Origin: Flaviramulus sp.
Lineage (GTDB): Bacteria; Bacteroidota; Bacteroidia; Flavobacteriales; Flavobacteriaceae
NCBI GenBank assembly: GCA_023255235.1
Contig: JALRJA010000263.1
Location: forward strand, 1-14,872
Direction of reading: 5' to 3'
Length of the DNA: 14,872 nt
The notes beneath the pieces were generated by a model. That model saw only the letters and a program-made list of their open reading frames with translations, made no database searches and was not told the origin of the DNA. Below are positions 1-7,121 of the stretch, one piece after another (within the stretch, counting starts at the first letter, position 1; each line of letters opens with the position of its first letter). The position numbers and the translations under genes are program-made.

Positions 1-134
1 GGCATAATCGCGTAACTCTTTAATGGCAGTATCTGAAAATTTGAACCTGATAGTATTGGAAGCAACAGCAGGTGATAAATCATATAAATTGCCTGTAGCA
101 GTTAAATTTTCATCATTTAGAATAGCTAAGGCAC
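1..134 (-). CDS. Unidentified coding-like segment fused out of frame to the broken hppA
   Basis: On the minus strand one frame is open from the junction at about 134 to the window edge. It reads [19 protein letters not shown], then [14 protein letters not shown], then [12 protein letters not shown]. Plus-strand frames close quickly, and the codon and residue choice resembles a normal protein of this genome. It is in a different frame from the hppA fragment (796-135) and does not resemble the expected continuation of a membrane pyrophosphatase. I do not recognise the family. It is an internal or C-terminal piece of another protein joined by rearrangement or misassembly. No start codon or signal is visible, and the other end lies outside the window. 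Confidence 0.35.
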
Positions 135-797
135 TGCTATAGTTGCAGGGTTTAAAGGATGATCTTCAGGAATACCAGCTTCTACTTTACCTACTAAATC
201 TGCTCCAACATCGGCAGCTTTGGTATAAATACCTCCACCAACACGAGCAAATAGTGCAATAGAAGACGCTCCTAGTGAAAACCCAGAAAGTATATTTAAA
301 ACTAGCCCTAAGTTATCTGCACCTGCCCATATATTTTGATAAATAATAAAAAGCCCGCTTAGTCCTAAAACTCCTAAGCCAACAACCCCAAGCCCCATAA
401 CAGCACCTCCTGCAAAGGCTACTTCTAAAGCTTTTCCTAATGATGTTCTAGCTGCTTGTGTAGTTCTAACATTAGCTTTAGTGGCTACTTTCATTCCTAT
501 AAAACCAGCTAATGCCGAACAGATTGCACCTACAATAAATGATACGGCTACCATACCGTTAGAACCTATTTCATTTACTCCTTTAAAATATAGTAAGATG
601 GCAACCGCAACTACAAAAATAAATAATATTTTGTATTCTGCTTTTAAGAAAGACATAGCACCATCGGCTATGTTTTTGGCTATTCTTATCATTTTTTCAT
701 TGCCTTGATCTTGCTTACTTACCCAGGCACTTTTTAGTATTACAAATGCCAAAGCTAAAACACCAAAAAGCGGTAAGATTTTTACTATTAATTCCAT
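126..797 (-). CDS. hppA: Membrane-bound ion-translocating pyrophosphatase, N-terminal fragment (broken)
   Basis: This is the N-terminal third of an H+- or Na+-translocating inorganic pyrophosphatase, which couples PPi hydrolysis to ion export across the inner membrane. The 223-residue product has hydrophobic membrane segments near residues 4-24, 56-72, 82-102, 128-153 and 163-185. It then has the family's cytoplasmic substrate loop [20 protein letters not shown] (about 187-206), with D196, D200 and K204 in the pyrophosphate/Mg-binding motif. Family members run to roughly 650-800 residues and continue NPATIA-DNVGDNVGD, supplying more catalytic aspartates. Here homology stops after NPATIA (residue 221), followed by Val-Pro and a TAG stop. 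The second Asp cluster and about 11 membrane helices are missing, so the fragment cannot be active. The loop reads PEDHPLNP where many family members have PEDDPRNP. Residues deciding K+ dependence or Na+ versus H+ are not included. The start at 797 is the natural family start. Confidence 0.85.
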   Translation of the reverse strand: MELIVKILPLFGVLALAFVILKSAWVSKQDQGNEKMIRIAKNIADGAMSFLKAEYKILFIFVVAVAILLYFKGVNEIGSNGMVAVSFIVGAICSALAGFIGMKVATKANVRTTQAARTSLGKALEVAFAGGAVMGLGVVGLGVLGLSGLFIIYQNIWAGADNLGLVLNILSGFSLGASSIALFARVGGGIYTKAADVGADLVGKVEAGIPEDHPLNPATIAVP

Positions 798-847
798 ATT
801 GTTAATTAGTTTAGTTTAAATTATTTTTTAATGAGGCTAAAAATAGC

Positions 848-879
848 GAAATATAAGTGATAAAAAAAACCTCTTTCAA
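848..879 (-). promoter_or_regulatory. Putative hppA promoter (Bacteroidota type)
   Basis: On the minus strand a TTG (complement of 877-879) lies 21 bp upstream of TATATTTC (complement of 848-855), close to the Bacteroidota pattern TTG-N17-23-TAnnTTTG with one mismatch in the last base. It would give a leader of about 40-45 nt before the hppA start at 797. This is pattern matching only. Confidence 0.4.
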
Positions 880-924
880 TTAAAGATTAATGATTTTTTA
901 TTATTGAAATAATTTATTCTATAA

Positions 925-1458
925 TTAGATTGTGAAGGTTCTTTTTTTCTTGTGATCACTATCGTTATATCGCTTTACACATTTATGATAAATATCAATA
1001 GCTTCTTGGGCATTTCCCCAACCACCAATGGCTACTTTTTTCTTTTCTAAATCTTTATAAACTTGAAAAAAATGTTCTATTTCTTTCAATCTGTGTGGAT
1101 TTAAATCTGAAATATCACTTCTTTTGCTCCAAACTGGGTCTGAAACAGGTACACAAATAATTTTTTCATCTGGTCCTTTTTCGTCGGTCATATGGAAAAC
1201 ACCTATTGGTCTTACTTCCATTACTATCATAGGGTATGATGGTTCTGTTGAAAGCACTAAAACATCTAGTGGATCTTGGTCTAAAGCAAGTGTTTCGGGA
1301 ACAAAACCATAGTCTCCAGGATACATCATAGATGAAAACAAGGTTCTATCAAAACGTATTTTATGTAAGGTGAAATCATATTCATATTTATTTCTACTCC
1401 CTTTTGGTATTTCAATTAGTACATCAAATGTTACTTTTTTTATTTTATTTTCGTTCAT
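925..1458 (-). CDS. ppa: Inorganic pyrophosphatase, soluble family I
   Basis: Cytoplasmic Mg-dependent hydrolysis of pyrophosphate to two phosphates, pulling biosynthetic reactions forward. The 177-residue length is normal for bacterial family I enzymes. Active-site motifs are in order: EIPKGSRNKYEYD (16-28, K19), DR (37-38), YPGDYGFVPET (46-56, Y50), the signature DQDPLDVLV with D60, D62 and D65, RPIGV followed by TDEKGPDEKI (D92, D97), and VYKDLE (Y134, K135). GGWGNAQEAI is near 145-154. Nothing essential is missing; the C-terminus ends in a basic tail. It sits 127 bp upstream of the membrane pyrophosphatase on the same strand, each with its own likely promoter, so the two form a pyrophosphate-handling pair. 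It is divergent from the YHS-domain gene. ATG at 1458 fits the family start. Confidence 0.97.
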   Translation of the reverse strand: MNENKIKKVTFDVLIEIPKGSRNKYEYDFTLHKIRFDRTLFSSMMYPGDYGFVPETLALDQDPLDVLVLSTEPSYPMIVMEVRPIGVFHMTDEKGPDEKIICVPVSDPVWSKRSDISDLNPHRLKEIEHFFQVYKDLEKKKVAIGGWGNAQEAIDIYHKCVKRYNDSDHKKKRTFTI

Positions 1459-1527
1459 TTTGGCTTGTTTCTTTGATAAAATTCTTTTGGTTTACCTATA
1501 TACTATTAGGGTTTTTAATTGCGGCTG

Positions 1528-1558
1528 CAAAGATAATTAACTACAACCCTTTAAGCAA
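1528..1558 (-). promoter_or_regulatory. Putative ppa promoter (Bacteroidota type)
   Basis: The minus strand carries TTG (complement of 1556-1558), a 20-bp spacer, and TATCTTTG (complement of 1528-1535), a full match to TTG-N17-23-TAnnTTTG. It gives a leader of about 60 nt before ppa. This is the best promoter match I found in the window. Confidence 0.6.
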
Positions 1559-1683
1559 TAAAAACAGCGTTTTTTAAATAGCTTTTATAATGTAAGGTTT
1601 TACTTTTTTTAAAGACTCATTTAAAAGTTGGTTTAATCAGGTTTATTTAAAACCAATACCATTTGAAAATTAAATTAAAGCCC

Positions 1684-2130
1684 ATGAAACCCCTTTTATT
1701 TATTTTAGGAATTACCATATCGTCAGTTTCAGCTCAAACAATAGATTATAATTTAAAAAAGGGCTTCATTGCCAATGGTTATGATGTTGTTGCCTATTTT
1801 AATAATAAGGCTGTTGAAGGTAGTTTAGCGTTTGTTACAACATTTGACGGTGCTAAATATATGTTTTCATCAGAAGAAAATGTTATTCTATTTAAGCAAA
1901 ACCCTCATAAATATGTGCCTCAATATGGTGGCTATTGTGCTTATGCTATTGCCGAAAAAAACGAAAAAGTGAGTATTAACCCCAAAACATTTCTAATTAA
2001 AAATGGCAAATTATATTTATTTTACAATGCTTGGGGTACTAACACACTTAAGTTATGGGAACAAAATAACCCTACAGAACTAGAGCAAAAAGCAGATAAA
2101 AACTGGAAGATTATAAAATTTAAAAAATAA
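1684..2130 (+). CDS. Exported YHS-domain protein
   Basis: Small exported protein of 148 residues. It begins with a signal peptide (MKPLLFILGITISSVSAQ, cleavage near 17-18) followed by one YHS-type domain. Recognisable landmarks are GYDVVAYF (32-39), a central KYMFSSEENVILFKQNPHKY stretch (58-77), the single cysteine in YGGYCAYA (C85) and the C-terminal YLFYNAW segment (111-117). YHS domains are linked to metal or haem handling in other proteins, but the role of this stand-alone exported family is unknown. I chose ATG at 1684. An upstream in-frame TTG at 1663 would add KIKLKP-type residues in front of a complete signal peptide and is less likely. No convincing Shine-Dalgarno or promoter was found. 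The gene is alone, divergent from ppa and convergent with tyrS. Confidence 0.85.
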   Translation: MKPLLFILGITISSVSAQTIDYNLKKGFIANGYDVVAYFNNKAVEGSLAFVTTFDGAKYMFSSEENVILFKQNPHKYVPQYGGYCAYAIAEKNEKVSINPKTFLIKNGKLYLFYNAWGTNTLKLWEQNNPTELEQKADKNWKIIKFKK

Positions 2131-2227
2131 AATTGATACAACTGAAAGGTTTATACATTTTTATCGACCAAAATATACATGAGATGGAAAAGAGAAGTTT
2201 AGTGTTTAATGGTTAGTTAATTGTAAC

Positions 2228-2269
2228 AAGTTACCTTGTATGTTATTTAAAGTACTTATAAGGTAACTT
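2228..2269. terminator. Hairpin between convergent YHS gene and tyrS
   Basis: A perfect 10-bp inverted repeat, AAGTTACCTT (2228-2237) and AAGGTAACTT (2260-2269), extends inward by three more pairs including one G-T, with a 16-nt loop. It is followed on the plus strand by T-rich TGTTTATTT. Its position between the two converging stop codons (2130 and 2277) fits a shared terminator, mainly for the plus-strand YHS transcript. Confidence 0.6.
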
Positions 2270-2276
2270 TGTTTAT

Positions 2277-3572
2277 TTAAATAAGTTGTAAAATAAAGAA
2301 GTTTCTTTTACCTTTTTGAAGTAGTACAAATTTATTGTTGATTAAATCTTGAGGTGTTATTGTATAATGCTCATTAACTTTTTCTTTATTAACTGATATA
2401 GCATTTTCTTTTAATGATCTTCTAGCTTCGCCATTAGATTTTAAAAACCCTCCTTTTTCTGACAAAGCGGCAATAATATCCAATCCGTTTTCTATGTCTT
2501 GTTTTTGAATTTGAGTTAGCGGAACGCCATCAAAAACATCTAAAAACGTTTTTTCATTTAGTTGTTTTAAATCGGCACTGGTTGAATTTCCAAACAGAAT
2601 TTTGCTGGCTTTTATAGCATTTTCTAAATCGGTTTTAGAGTGTACCATAGTTGTAATTTCTTCGGCTAAGCGTTTTTGCAAAATGCGTAAATGAGGTGCT
2701 TGACTGTGTTCTAATACCAAAGTGTTAATCTCATCTTGGCTTAAAAAAGTAAAAATTTTAATATATTTTTCGGCATCTTCATCACTACTGTTTAACCAAT
2801 ATTGATAGAATTTATAAGGTGATGTTCTATTGGCATCTAACCAAACATTACCACCTTCCGATTTACCAAATTTTGAGCCATCAGATTTTGTAATCAATGG
2901 GCAGGTAATTGCAAAACCCTTGCCTCCAGAAATTCTTCTAATTAGCTCGGTTCCGGTGGTTATATTTCCCCATTGGTCACTTCCTCCCATTTGTATAGAA
3001 CACTGGTTTTCTTTGTATAAATAAAGAAAGTCATAGCCTTGCACTAATTGATATGTAAACTCTGTAAAACTCATTCCTTCGGCAGCAGCATCTGATGCTA
3101 TTCTATTTTTTACCGAATCTTTTGCCATCATATAATTTACAGTAATATGCTTTCCTACGTCGCGTATAAATTCAAGAAATGAAAAGGTTTTCATCCAATC
3201 ATAGTTATTAACCAAAATAGCCGCGTTATCTGATTTGCTTTCAAAATCTAAAAAGTGTGCCAGTTGTTTTTTAATAGCGTCTTGGTTGTAACGCAAGGTT
3301 TTCTCGTCAAGTAAGTTGCGTTCACTTGATTTTCCTGATGGATCGCCAATCATTCCGGTTGCACCACCAACTAAGGCAATGGGTTTATGACCGCATCGTT
3401 GGTAATGTGCTAAAAGCATAATAGGCACTAAATTTCCAATATGCAAAGAATCTGCTGTTGGATCAAAACCCACATAGGCACTTCGCATGTGCTCCATTAA
3501 GTGTTCTTCTACGCCTGGCATAACAGTATGTATCATGCCTCTCCAATTTAATTCTTCAACAAAATTCTTCAT
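2277..3572 (-). CDS. tyrS: Tyrosyl-tRNA synthetase
   Basis: Class I aminoacyl-tRNA synthetase that charges tRNA-Tyr with tyrosine in the cytoplasm. The 431-residue length is normal for the bacterial TyrRS form. The Rossmann catalytic domain shows [16 protein letters not shown] (33-48) with the HIGH-type motif H44-I-G-N, tyrosine-pocket residues in [13 protein letters not shown] (174-186; Y174, Q178, D181), [11 protein letters not shown] (194-204) and the KMSKS-type loop KFGKS (234-238). An anticodon-binding helical domain follows. An S4-like RNA-binding domain occupies roughly 365-431, visible as [18 protein letters not shown]. All key residues are present. The gene is monocistronic, with divergent neighbours starting 86 bp apart. 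A TATATTTG -7-like element lies at the complement of 3598-3605, but no matching -33 TTG was found. Confidence 0.97.
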   Translation of the reverse strand: MKNFVEELNWRGMIHTVMPGVEEHLMEHMRSAYVGFDPTADSLHIGNLVPIMLLAHYQRCGHKPIALVGGATGMIGDPSGKSSERNLLDEKTLRYNQDAIKKQLAHFLDFESKSDNAAILVNNYDWMKTFSFLEFIRDVGKHITVNYMMAKDSVKNRIASDAAAEGMSFTEFTYQLVQGYDFLYLYKENQCSIQMGGSDQWGNITTGTELIRRISGGKGFAITCPLITKSDGSKFGKSEGGNVWLDANRTSPYKFYQYWLNSSDEDAEKYIKIFTFLSQDEINTLVLEHSQAPHLRILQKRLAEEITTMVHSKTDLENAIKASKILFGNSTSADLKQLNEKTFLDVFDGVPLTQIQKQDIENGLDIIAALSEKGGFLKSNGEARRSLKENAISVNKEKVNEHYTITPQDLINNKFVLLQKGKRNFFILQLI

Positions 3573-3597
3573 TTATTTGTTATTTTATAATATATGG

Positions 3598-3605
3598 CAA
3601 ATATA
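3598..3605 (-). promoter_or_regulatory. Possible -7 element of tyrS
   Basis: The complement reads TATATTTG, a full match to the Bacteroidota -7 pattern TAnnTTTG, 25 bp upstream of the tyrS ATG. No TTG occurs at the expected distance upstream, so this is only a half match. Confidence 0.35.
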
Positions 3606-3646
3606 AAAATACACTTATAATTACCCATCTATTCTGAATAATTCTT

Positions 3647-3654
3647 TACTTTAG
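3647..3654 (+). promoter_or_regulatory. Possible -7 element, leaderless start of the epimerase gene
   Basis: TACTTTAG matches TAnnTTTG at five of six defined positions and ends only 4 nt before the ATG at 3659, so transcription would begin at or next to the start codon. No clear -33 TTG was seen. It has the same geometry as the rlmB start. Confidence 0.3.
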
Positions 3655-3658
3655 TTGC

Positions 3659-4666
3659 ATGATTTTAGTAACTGGAGGAACGGGTTTAGTTGGAGCGCAT
3701 TTACTTTACAGGCTTGTTGAAAGCGGTAAAAAAGTAAGAGCGACATATAGACATAGTAACAAGTTAAAAAATATTAAACGTGTTTTTTCTACTTATACCA
3801 ATAGCTATGAGTCTCTTTTTAATACTATTGAATGGGTTAAAGCCGATATTTTAGATGTTCCTGCTTTACTTGAAGCTTTTGATGATGTGAAACAAGTATA
3901 TCATTGTGCTGCTTTTGTATCTTTGGAACCCGATAAATACCACCTTTTAAGAAAAACCAATATTGAAGGAACTGCCAATGTTGTAAATGTTGCCATTTCA
4001 AAACATATTGAAAAGTTATGTTATGTAAGCTCTATTGCTACTTTAGGGAAGGAACTAAACAAACCCATTACCGAAGAAACTAATTGGGATTCTGAAGCAG
4101 ATAATAATGTATATGCTATAACAAAATATGGTGCCGAAATGCATATTTGGAGAGCTATGCAAGAAGGTTTAAATGCCGTTATTGTTAACCCAGGCGTTAT
4201 TTTAGGTGCCGGTATTTGGCACTACGGTACTGGTGCTTTATTTAGAAAAGCTCAAAAAGGCATACGCTATTATACCTCTGGTAGTATTGGATTAATTGAT
4301 GTGCAAGACGTGGTGCATATAATGATACAATTACTAGAAAGCAACATTACTAATGAACGGTTTGTGCTTGTTGCTGAAAACTGGACGTATAAAAATTTTT
4401 TACAAGCTTTAGCAAAATCAGTAAACACAACGCCACCTAAAAAACAAGCTAGTAGTTTGTTGTTAAATATAGCTTGGAAACTAGATTGGTTAATACATAA
4501 ACTAACTGGTAGAAGAAGGCAACTTACTAAACATTTGGTAGAAACGCTAAAAACCAAATCTAATTATAATAGTGATAAAATAAAACAGGTTTTAAACTAT
4601 AATTTCAAACCAGTAAGTGAAACCATATCCTTTATTGGTAACAACATCACACTTTTAAAAGGTTAA
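3659..4666 (+). CDS. NAD(P)-dependent epimerase/reductase, extended SDR family
   Basis: Cytoplasmic Rossmann-fold oxidoreductase or epimerase of the extended short-chain dehydrogenase family, closest in feel to the dihydroflavonol-4-reductase-like group. At the N-terminus, VTGGTGLVGAHLL (4-16) contains the GxxGxxG dinucleotide motif. KADILD (61-66) is the usual adenine-contacting Asp region. HCAAFVSL (82-89), SSIATLG (124-130, catalytic Ser) and the active-site YAITK pair Y152/K156 follow. NPGVILGAG is near 177-185. The length of 335 residues is normal and all catalytic residues are present. Substrate cannot be told from sequence: sugar, sterol-like or aldehyde/ketone substrates are all possible. 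ATG at 3659 leads straight into the first beta strand, so it is the natural start. It is divergent from tyrS and its stop is 21 bp from the stop of the convergent TlpA-like gene. Confidence 0.88.
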   Translation: MILVTGGTGLVGAHLLYRLVESGKKVRATYRHSNKLKNIKRVFSTYTNSYESLFNTIEWVKADILDVPALLEAFDDVKQVYHCAAFVSLEPDKYHLLRKTNIEGTANVVNVAISKHIEKLCYVSSIATLGKELNKPITEETNWDSEADNNVYAITKYGAEMHIWRAMQEGLNAVIVNPGVILGAGIWHYGTGALFRKAQKGIRYYTSGSIGLIDVQDVVHIMIQLLESNITNERFVLVAENWTYKNFLQALAKSVNTTPPKKQASSLLLNIAWKLDWLIHKLTGRRRQLTKHLVETLKTKSNYNSDKIKQVLNYNFKPVSETISFIGNNITLLKG

Positions 4667-4687
4667 TTAACAATAGTGTTAGTTGGT

Positions 4688-6034
4688 TTATAATTTATGC
4701 TTAATCCAAACATCTGCATGCATCAAGCTATTAGGTCTTACCAGAATGGTATTGTTTGCATCTAATAAAAAATAAGTTGGTGTTCCATCAACAAAATAAT
4801 CTTTAGCCGCTTGTGAATCCCAACCTTTAAAATCACAATACATTTGCCATGGGGCATGTTTATATGCCTCTTCAAAAGTGGCTTTGTCTGTGTCTAAGCT
4901 TATATAAATAACGGCTATGTTTTTTTGAGTTTTCCAAGCGTCATAATACCCCAAAAGGGTTAGTGCATCATCTTTACAGGTTGGACACCAACTAGCACCA
5001 AATACTAATAATTTTGATGTTTTAATATCACTCAACTTTTGGTTGTTGCTAAGCTGAATATCTGGAGCTGTTACGCCTACTTTTAATTTTCGATAACGTT
5101 CTAGTTTTTGAATTAAATTTTCTTCTAATGTACACTGATTATCATTTAGTAAGGCGACCGACAAAAACTCTGATACTTCAAACAAACTACGTTTCTCAAA
5201 ATAATTAAACAAAGCTTCTGAAACCTTATTTAGCAAGGTTTCATTATATTTTAAATGGTCTATAATATATTTTGTTGAGATATTCATTTGTTTATAAACA
5301 CTATCTAAGGGTTGCCCCATGTTTTCAAGTAGCATATAATGACCTTCAAGTAGGTCTTTAAACAAGCCACTGGTTTTGAAATGCTTGTTATTTAAATCTA
5401 TATTTCTAAAGGCTTGTATGTTTTGTGCTATACGTTCGGTATAATTTTTGGCACTTTGTGGCATGTCATTAATTAATTTACGCAAAGGTGCAAACCAGTA
5501 AACATATAAGTTTTTATCTATTGAATTTAGCTTATTTTGGTTAGCTTGCTCAAGCCTAAAAAGTTCTTTATTTATAATGCTCATAACCTTTTTTTGTTCC
5601 CTTAATGCCTTTTCTTTTTGGTATTTTGGTTGTAAAAAACGCCATGCGCTATAGGCTTGGTTAGTGCTATTATAAGTGCTTGCTATTTCTTTTAAGTTTT
5701 GATTTTCAATACTATTTTCAAATTTTAAACTATCTAAATCCCGTAGGGTTGTGCCTTGAATTTTTATAGTAGGTTCTGTAAGTACTACTACCAAACTAGT
5801 ATTGTCTTGGGTTTGTAATATACCCATTCCATTATAAGTTTTTGAATAATTTAAACTAAAGTTACCTAAACTATCTACAGTGGTTTTTGCCAACTCAAAG
5901 CTTTCATAATAATCAAAACCAGTTAGTGTTATAGTTTGACCAGCATGCTGTTTTAGTTGCCCTTCAAGTGTTTGTGCAGTGCTTTGTAAAAAGCTAATTA
6001 TTATAGCTGTAAATATAAAGATGTTTTTTTTCAT
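4688..6034 (-). CDS. Exported TlpA-like thioredoxin-fold disulfide reductase
   Basis: Periplasmic or outer-envelope thiol-disulfide protein of 448 residues. A signal peptide (about 1-20, ending QSTAQ) is followed by a beta-rich N-terminal region (about 22-110) resembling the DUF4369 modules common in Bacteroidota TlpA proteins. A long helical middle (about 110-315, rich in Lys, Glu and Asn) precedes a C-terminal AhpC/TSA-TlpA thioredoxin domain. The redox motif is GASWCPTC with C350 and C353, and the expected cis-proline stretch VDGTPTYF lies near 415-422. A third cysteine occurs in QMYCDF. Such proteins reduce periplasmic disulfides; the partner here is unknown. It lies downstream of rlmB on the same strand but separated by 330 bp of repeats, so it is probably expressed separately. 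The product ends at HKL without a sorting domain. Confidence 0.88.
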   Translation of the reverse strand: MKKNIFIFTAIIISFLQSTAQTLEGQLKQHAGQTITLTGFDYYESFELAKTTVDSLGNFSLNYSKTYNGMGILQTQDNTSLVVVLTEPTIKIQGTTLRDLDSLKFENSIENQNLKEIASTYNSTNQAYSAWRFLQPKYQKEKALREQKKVMSIINKELFRLEQANQNKLNSIDKNLYVYWFAPLRKLINDMPQSAKNYTERIAQNIQAFRNIDLNNKHFKTSGLFKDLLEGHYMLLENMGQPLDSVYKQMNISTKYIIDHLKYNETLLNKVSEALFNYFEKRSLFEVSEFLSVALLNDNQCTLEENLIQKLERYRKLKVGVTAPDIQLSNNQKLSDIKTSKLLVFGASWCPTCKDDALTLLGYYDAWKTQKNIAVIYISLDTDKATFEEAYKHAPWQMYCDFKGWDSQAAKDYFVDGTPTYFLLDANNTILVRPNSLMHADVWIKHKL

Positions 6035-6072
6035 TTATTTGGGGAATTTAATGAACTAACCTTTTCATTTTT

Positions 6073-6080
6073 CAAATTTA
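6073..6080 (-). promoter_or_regulatory. Possible -7 element of the TlpA-like gene
   Basis: The complement reads TAAATTTG, a full match to TAnnTTTG, 38 bp upstream of the ATG at 6034. No TTG lies at the expected -33 spacing. Confidence 0.3.
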
Positions 6081-6221
6081 TATAATCACTAGTTTTGAGC
6101 TTGTTTTTTATAAAGTAAAAGTATAGAATATTTTATTGTTTACTAAATTCTATGGGCAAAATTGTGTGAATTCAGTAATTTTTTTATTAATAATTTCCAC
6201 TAGCTTTTCAATAACATAACA

Positions 6222-6258
6222 GTGTCATTCCGACGTTAGGAGGAATCTCATAATTAAA
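6222..6258 (+). repeat. REP-like dispersed repeat, direct copy 1
   Basis: A 37-bp unit beginning GTGTCATTCCGACGTTAGGA and ending ATAATTAAA. It matches the copy at 6333-6369 with a single difference (GAATC here, GCATC there). Units with the core GTCATTCCGACG...GGAATC are dispersed intergenic repeats in many Flavobacteriia genomes, as far as I recall. It faces the inverted variant at 6299-6329 and can pair with it imperfectly. Confidence 0.75.
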
Positions 6259-6298
6259 GTAAACAATGTGATGCTTTACTTGTGCTTTCAATGATAAT

Positions 6299-6329
6299 GC
6301 GATTCTTCGCTTTCGCTCAGAAAGACAAG
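6299..6329 (-). repeat. REP-like repeat, inverted variant arm
   Basis: Read on the minus strand this is TTGTCTTTCTGAGCGAAAGC followed by GAAGAATCGC. It is a diverged inverted copy of the unit at 6222-6258: GTC, TTC and GAATC are shared. The two would fold into a long imperfect hairpin. A smaller nested stem lies between them, AAGTAAA (6257-6263) with TTTACTT (6275-6281). Confidence 0.6.
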
Positions 6330-6332
6330 ATT

Positions 6333-6369
6333 GTGTCATTCCGACGTTAGGAGGCATCTCATAATTAAA
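6333..6369 (+). repeat. REP-like dispersed repeat, direct copy 2, overlapping rlmB 3' end
   Basis: Second direct copy, 111 bp after the first. Its last five bases (6365-6369) fall inside rlmB and provide that gene's stop codon (complement of 6365-6367). The remaining 330-bp intergenic region outside the repeats holds no open frame or RNA gene that I can recognise. Confidence 0.75.
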
Positions 6370-7105
6370 CTTCAAGACGTTGCCTTAATGCTTCATATAA
6401 AAACGCACCACAAGCCACAGAAACATTTAAAGATTCAATCTCACCTAGTAAAGGTAATTTTGCTTTTTCATCAACAACTTTTAAAATAGAAGGGTTAATT
6501 CCTCGCTCTTCAGAACCCATAATAAGAGCACAAGGGTTTTTAAAAGTTACTTGGTAAAGTGTTTTGTTTGTTTTTTCGGTAGCAGCAATTACTGTAATAC
6601 CAGATGCTTGCATATAAAATACAGCATCTTTAATATGATCTACTTTGCAAATAGGAACTTTAAAAATGGCACCGGCACTTGTTTTAATAGTATCGCCATT
6701 AACAGGAGCAGCTCCTTTTTTTTGTATAATAATGCCATTAACACCGGTACATTCTGCAGTTCTTATAATAGCACCAAAGTTTCTAACATCGTTTATTTGA
6801 TCTAAAAGTAAAAACAAGGGTGTTTTGCCAGATTCAACAACATTTAAAACCAAATCTTCTATATTATAAAACGCAATAGGTGCTATTTGAGCAACAGCTC
6901 CTTGGTGATTACCTTTTGTTAATCTGTTTAGTTTTTCAACAGGTACATACGATTTATTGATAGCATTTTTGTTTAGTAAAGACTCTAGCTCATTAAATAA
7001 TTCGCCATGTAATCCTTTTTGTAAAAAAACCTTATCAATAGTTTCTCCAGATTTTATAGCTTCAATAATAGCCCTTATGCCAAATATTTGCGTTTGGTTT
7101 TCCAT
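6365..7105 (-). CDS. rlmB: 23S rRNA (guanosine-2'-O-)-methyltransferase RlmB, TrmH/SpoU family
   Basis: SAM-dependent 2'-O-methylation of a 23S rRNA guanosine (G2251 in E. coli numbering) by a SPOUT knot enzyme. The 246-residue protein has a short N-terminal RNA-binding domain (about 4-77, starting IFGIRAIIEAI). It then shows all three SpoU motifs: motif 1 DQINDVRNFGAIIRTAE (102-118; N109 and catalytic-type R115), motif 2 IMGSEERGI (195-203) and motif 3 LPLLGEIESLNVSVACG (217-233; N227). Length and motifs are complete. The related TrmH-family enzymes acting on tRNA are a less likely alternative because the N-terminal domain is of RlmB type. The start is fixed by the conserved IFGIRA just after the ATG, and lies only 17 bp past the terminator at 7122-7152. 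The stop codon lies within a REP-like repeat. Confidence 0.92.
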   Translation of the reverse strand: MENQTQIFGIRAIIEAIKSGETIDKVFLQKGLHGELFNELESLLNKNAINKSYVPVEKLNRLTKGNHQGAVAQIAPIAFYNIEDLVLNVVESGKTPLFLLLDQINDVRNFGAIIRTAECTGVNGIIIQKKGAAPVNGDTIKTSAGAIFKVPICKVDHIKDAVFYMQASGITVIAATEKTNKTLYQVTFKNPCALIMGSEERGINPSILKVVDEKAKLPLLGEIESLNVSVACGAFLYEALRQRLEV

Positions 7106-7109
7106 TGGG

Positions 7110-7117
7110 TAAAGGTA
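7110..7117 (-). promoter_or_regulatory. Possible -7 element, leaderless start of rlmB
   Basis: The complement reads TACCTTTA, matching TAnnTTTG at five of six defined positions, 4 nt before the rlmB ATG. With the preceding terminator only a few bases further upstream there is little room for any other promoter, so either rlmB is transcribed leaderless from here or by read-through. Confidence 0.35.
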
Positions 7118-7121
7118 TAAA

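Noticed and set aside
481..708. Plus-strand open frame over the hppA fragment
   Set aside because: It is antisense to clear membrane-pyrophosphatase sequence.
900..913. Weak inverted repeat after the ppa stop as a terminator
   Set aside because: A 6-bp AT-only stem with no U-run on the minus strand.
1663..1683. TTG start extending the YHS protein by seven residues
   Set aside because: The ATG at 1684 already gives a complete signal peptide and the extra residues add nothing recognisable.
2869..2883. Degenerate KMSKS (KFGKS) in TyrRS as a sign of a defective or paralogous enzyme
   Set aside because: KFGKS-type loops are common in functional bacterial TyrRS, and all other active-site residues are present.
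4270..4557. Minus-strand open frame of 95 codons inside the epimerase gene
   Set aside because: It is antisense to a complete SDR gene; no signal or domain supports it.
4668..4681. Short inverted repeat TAACA-ATAG-TGTTA between the convergent epimerase and TlpA-like stops as a terminator
   Set aside because: The stem is only 5 bp and AT-rich with no proper T-run; too weak to call.
6222..6369. Possible CRISPR-like array
   Set aside because: Only two direct copies with a 74-bp gap that contains an inverted variant, and no cas genes; this fits a REP-like intergenic repeat.
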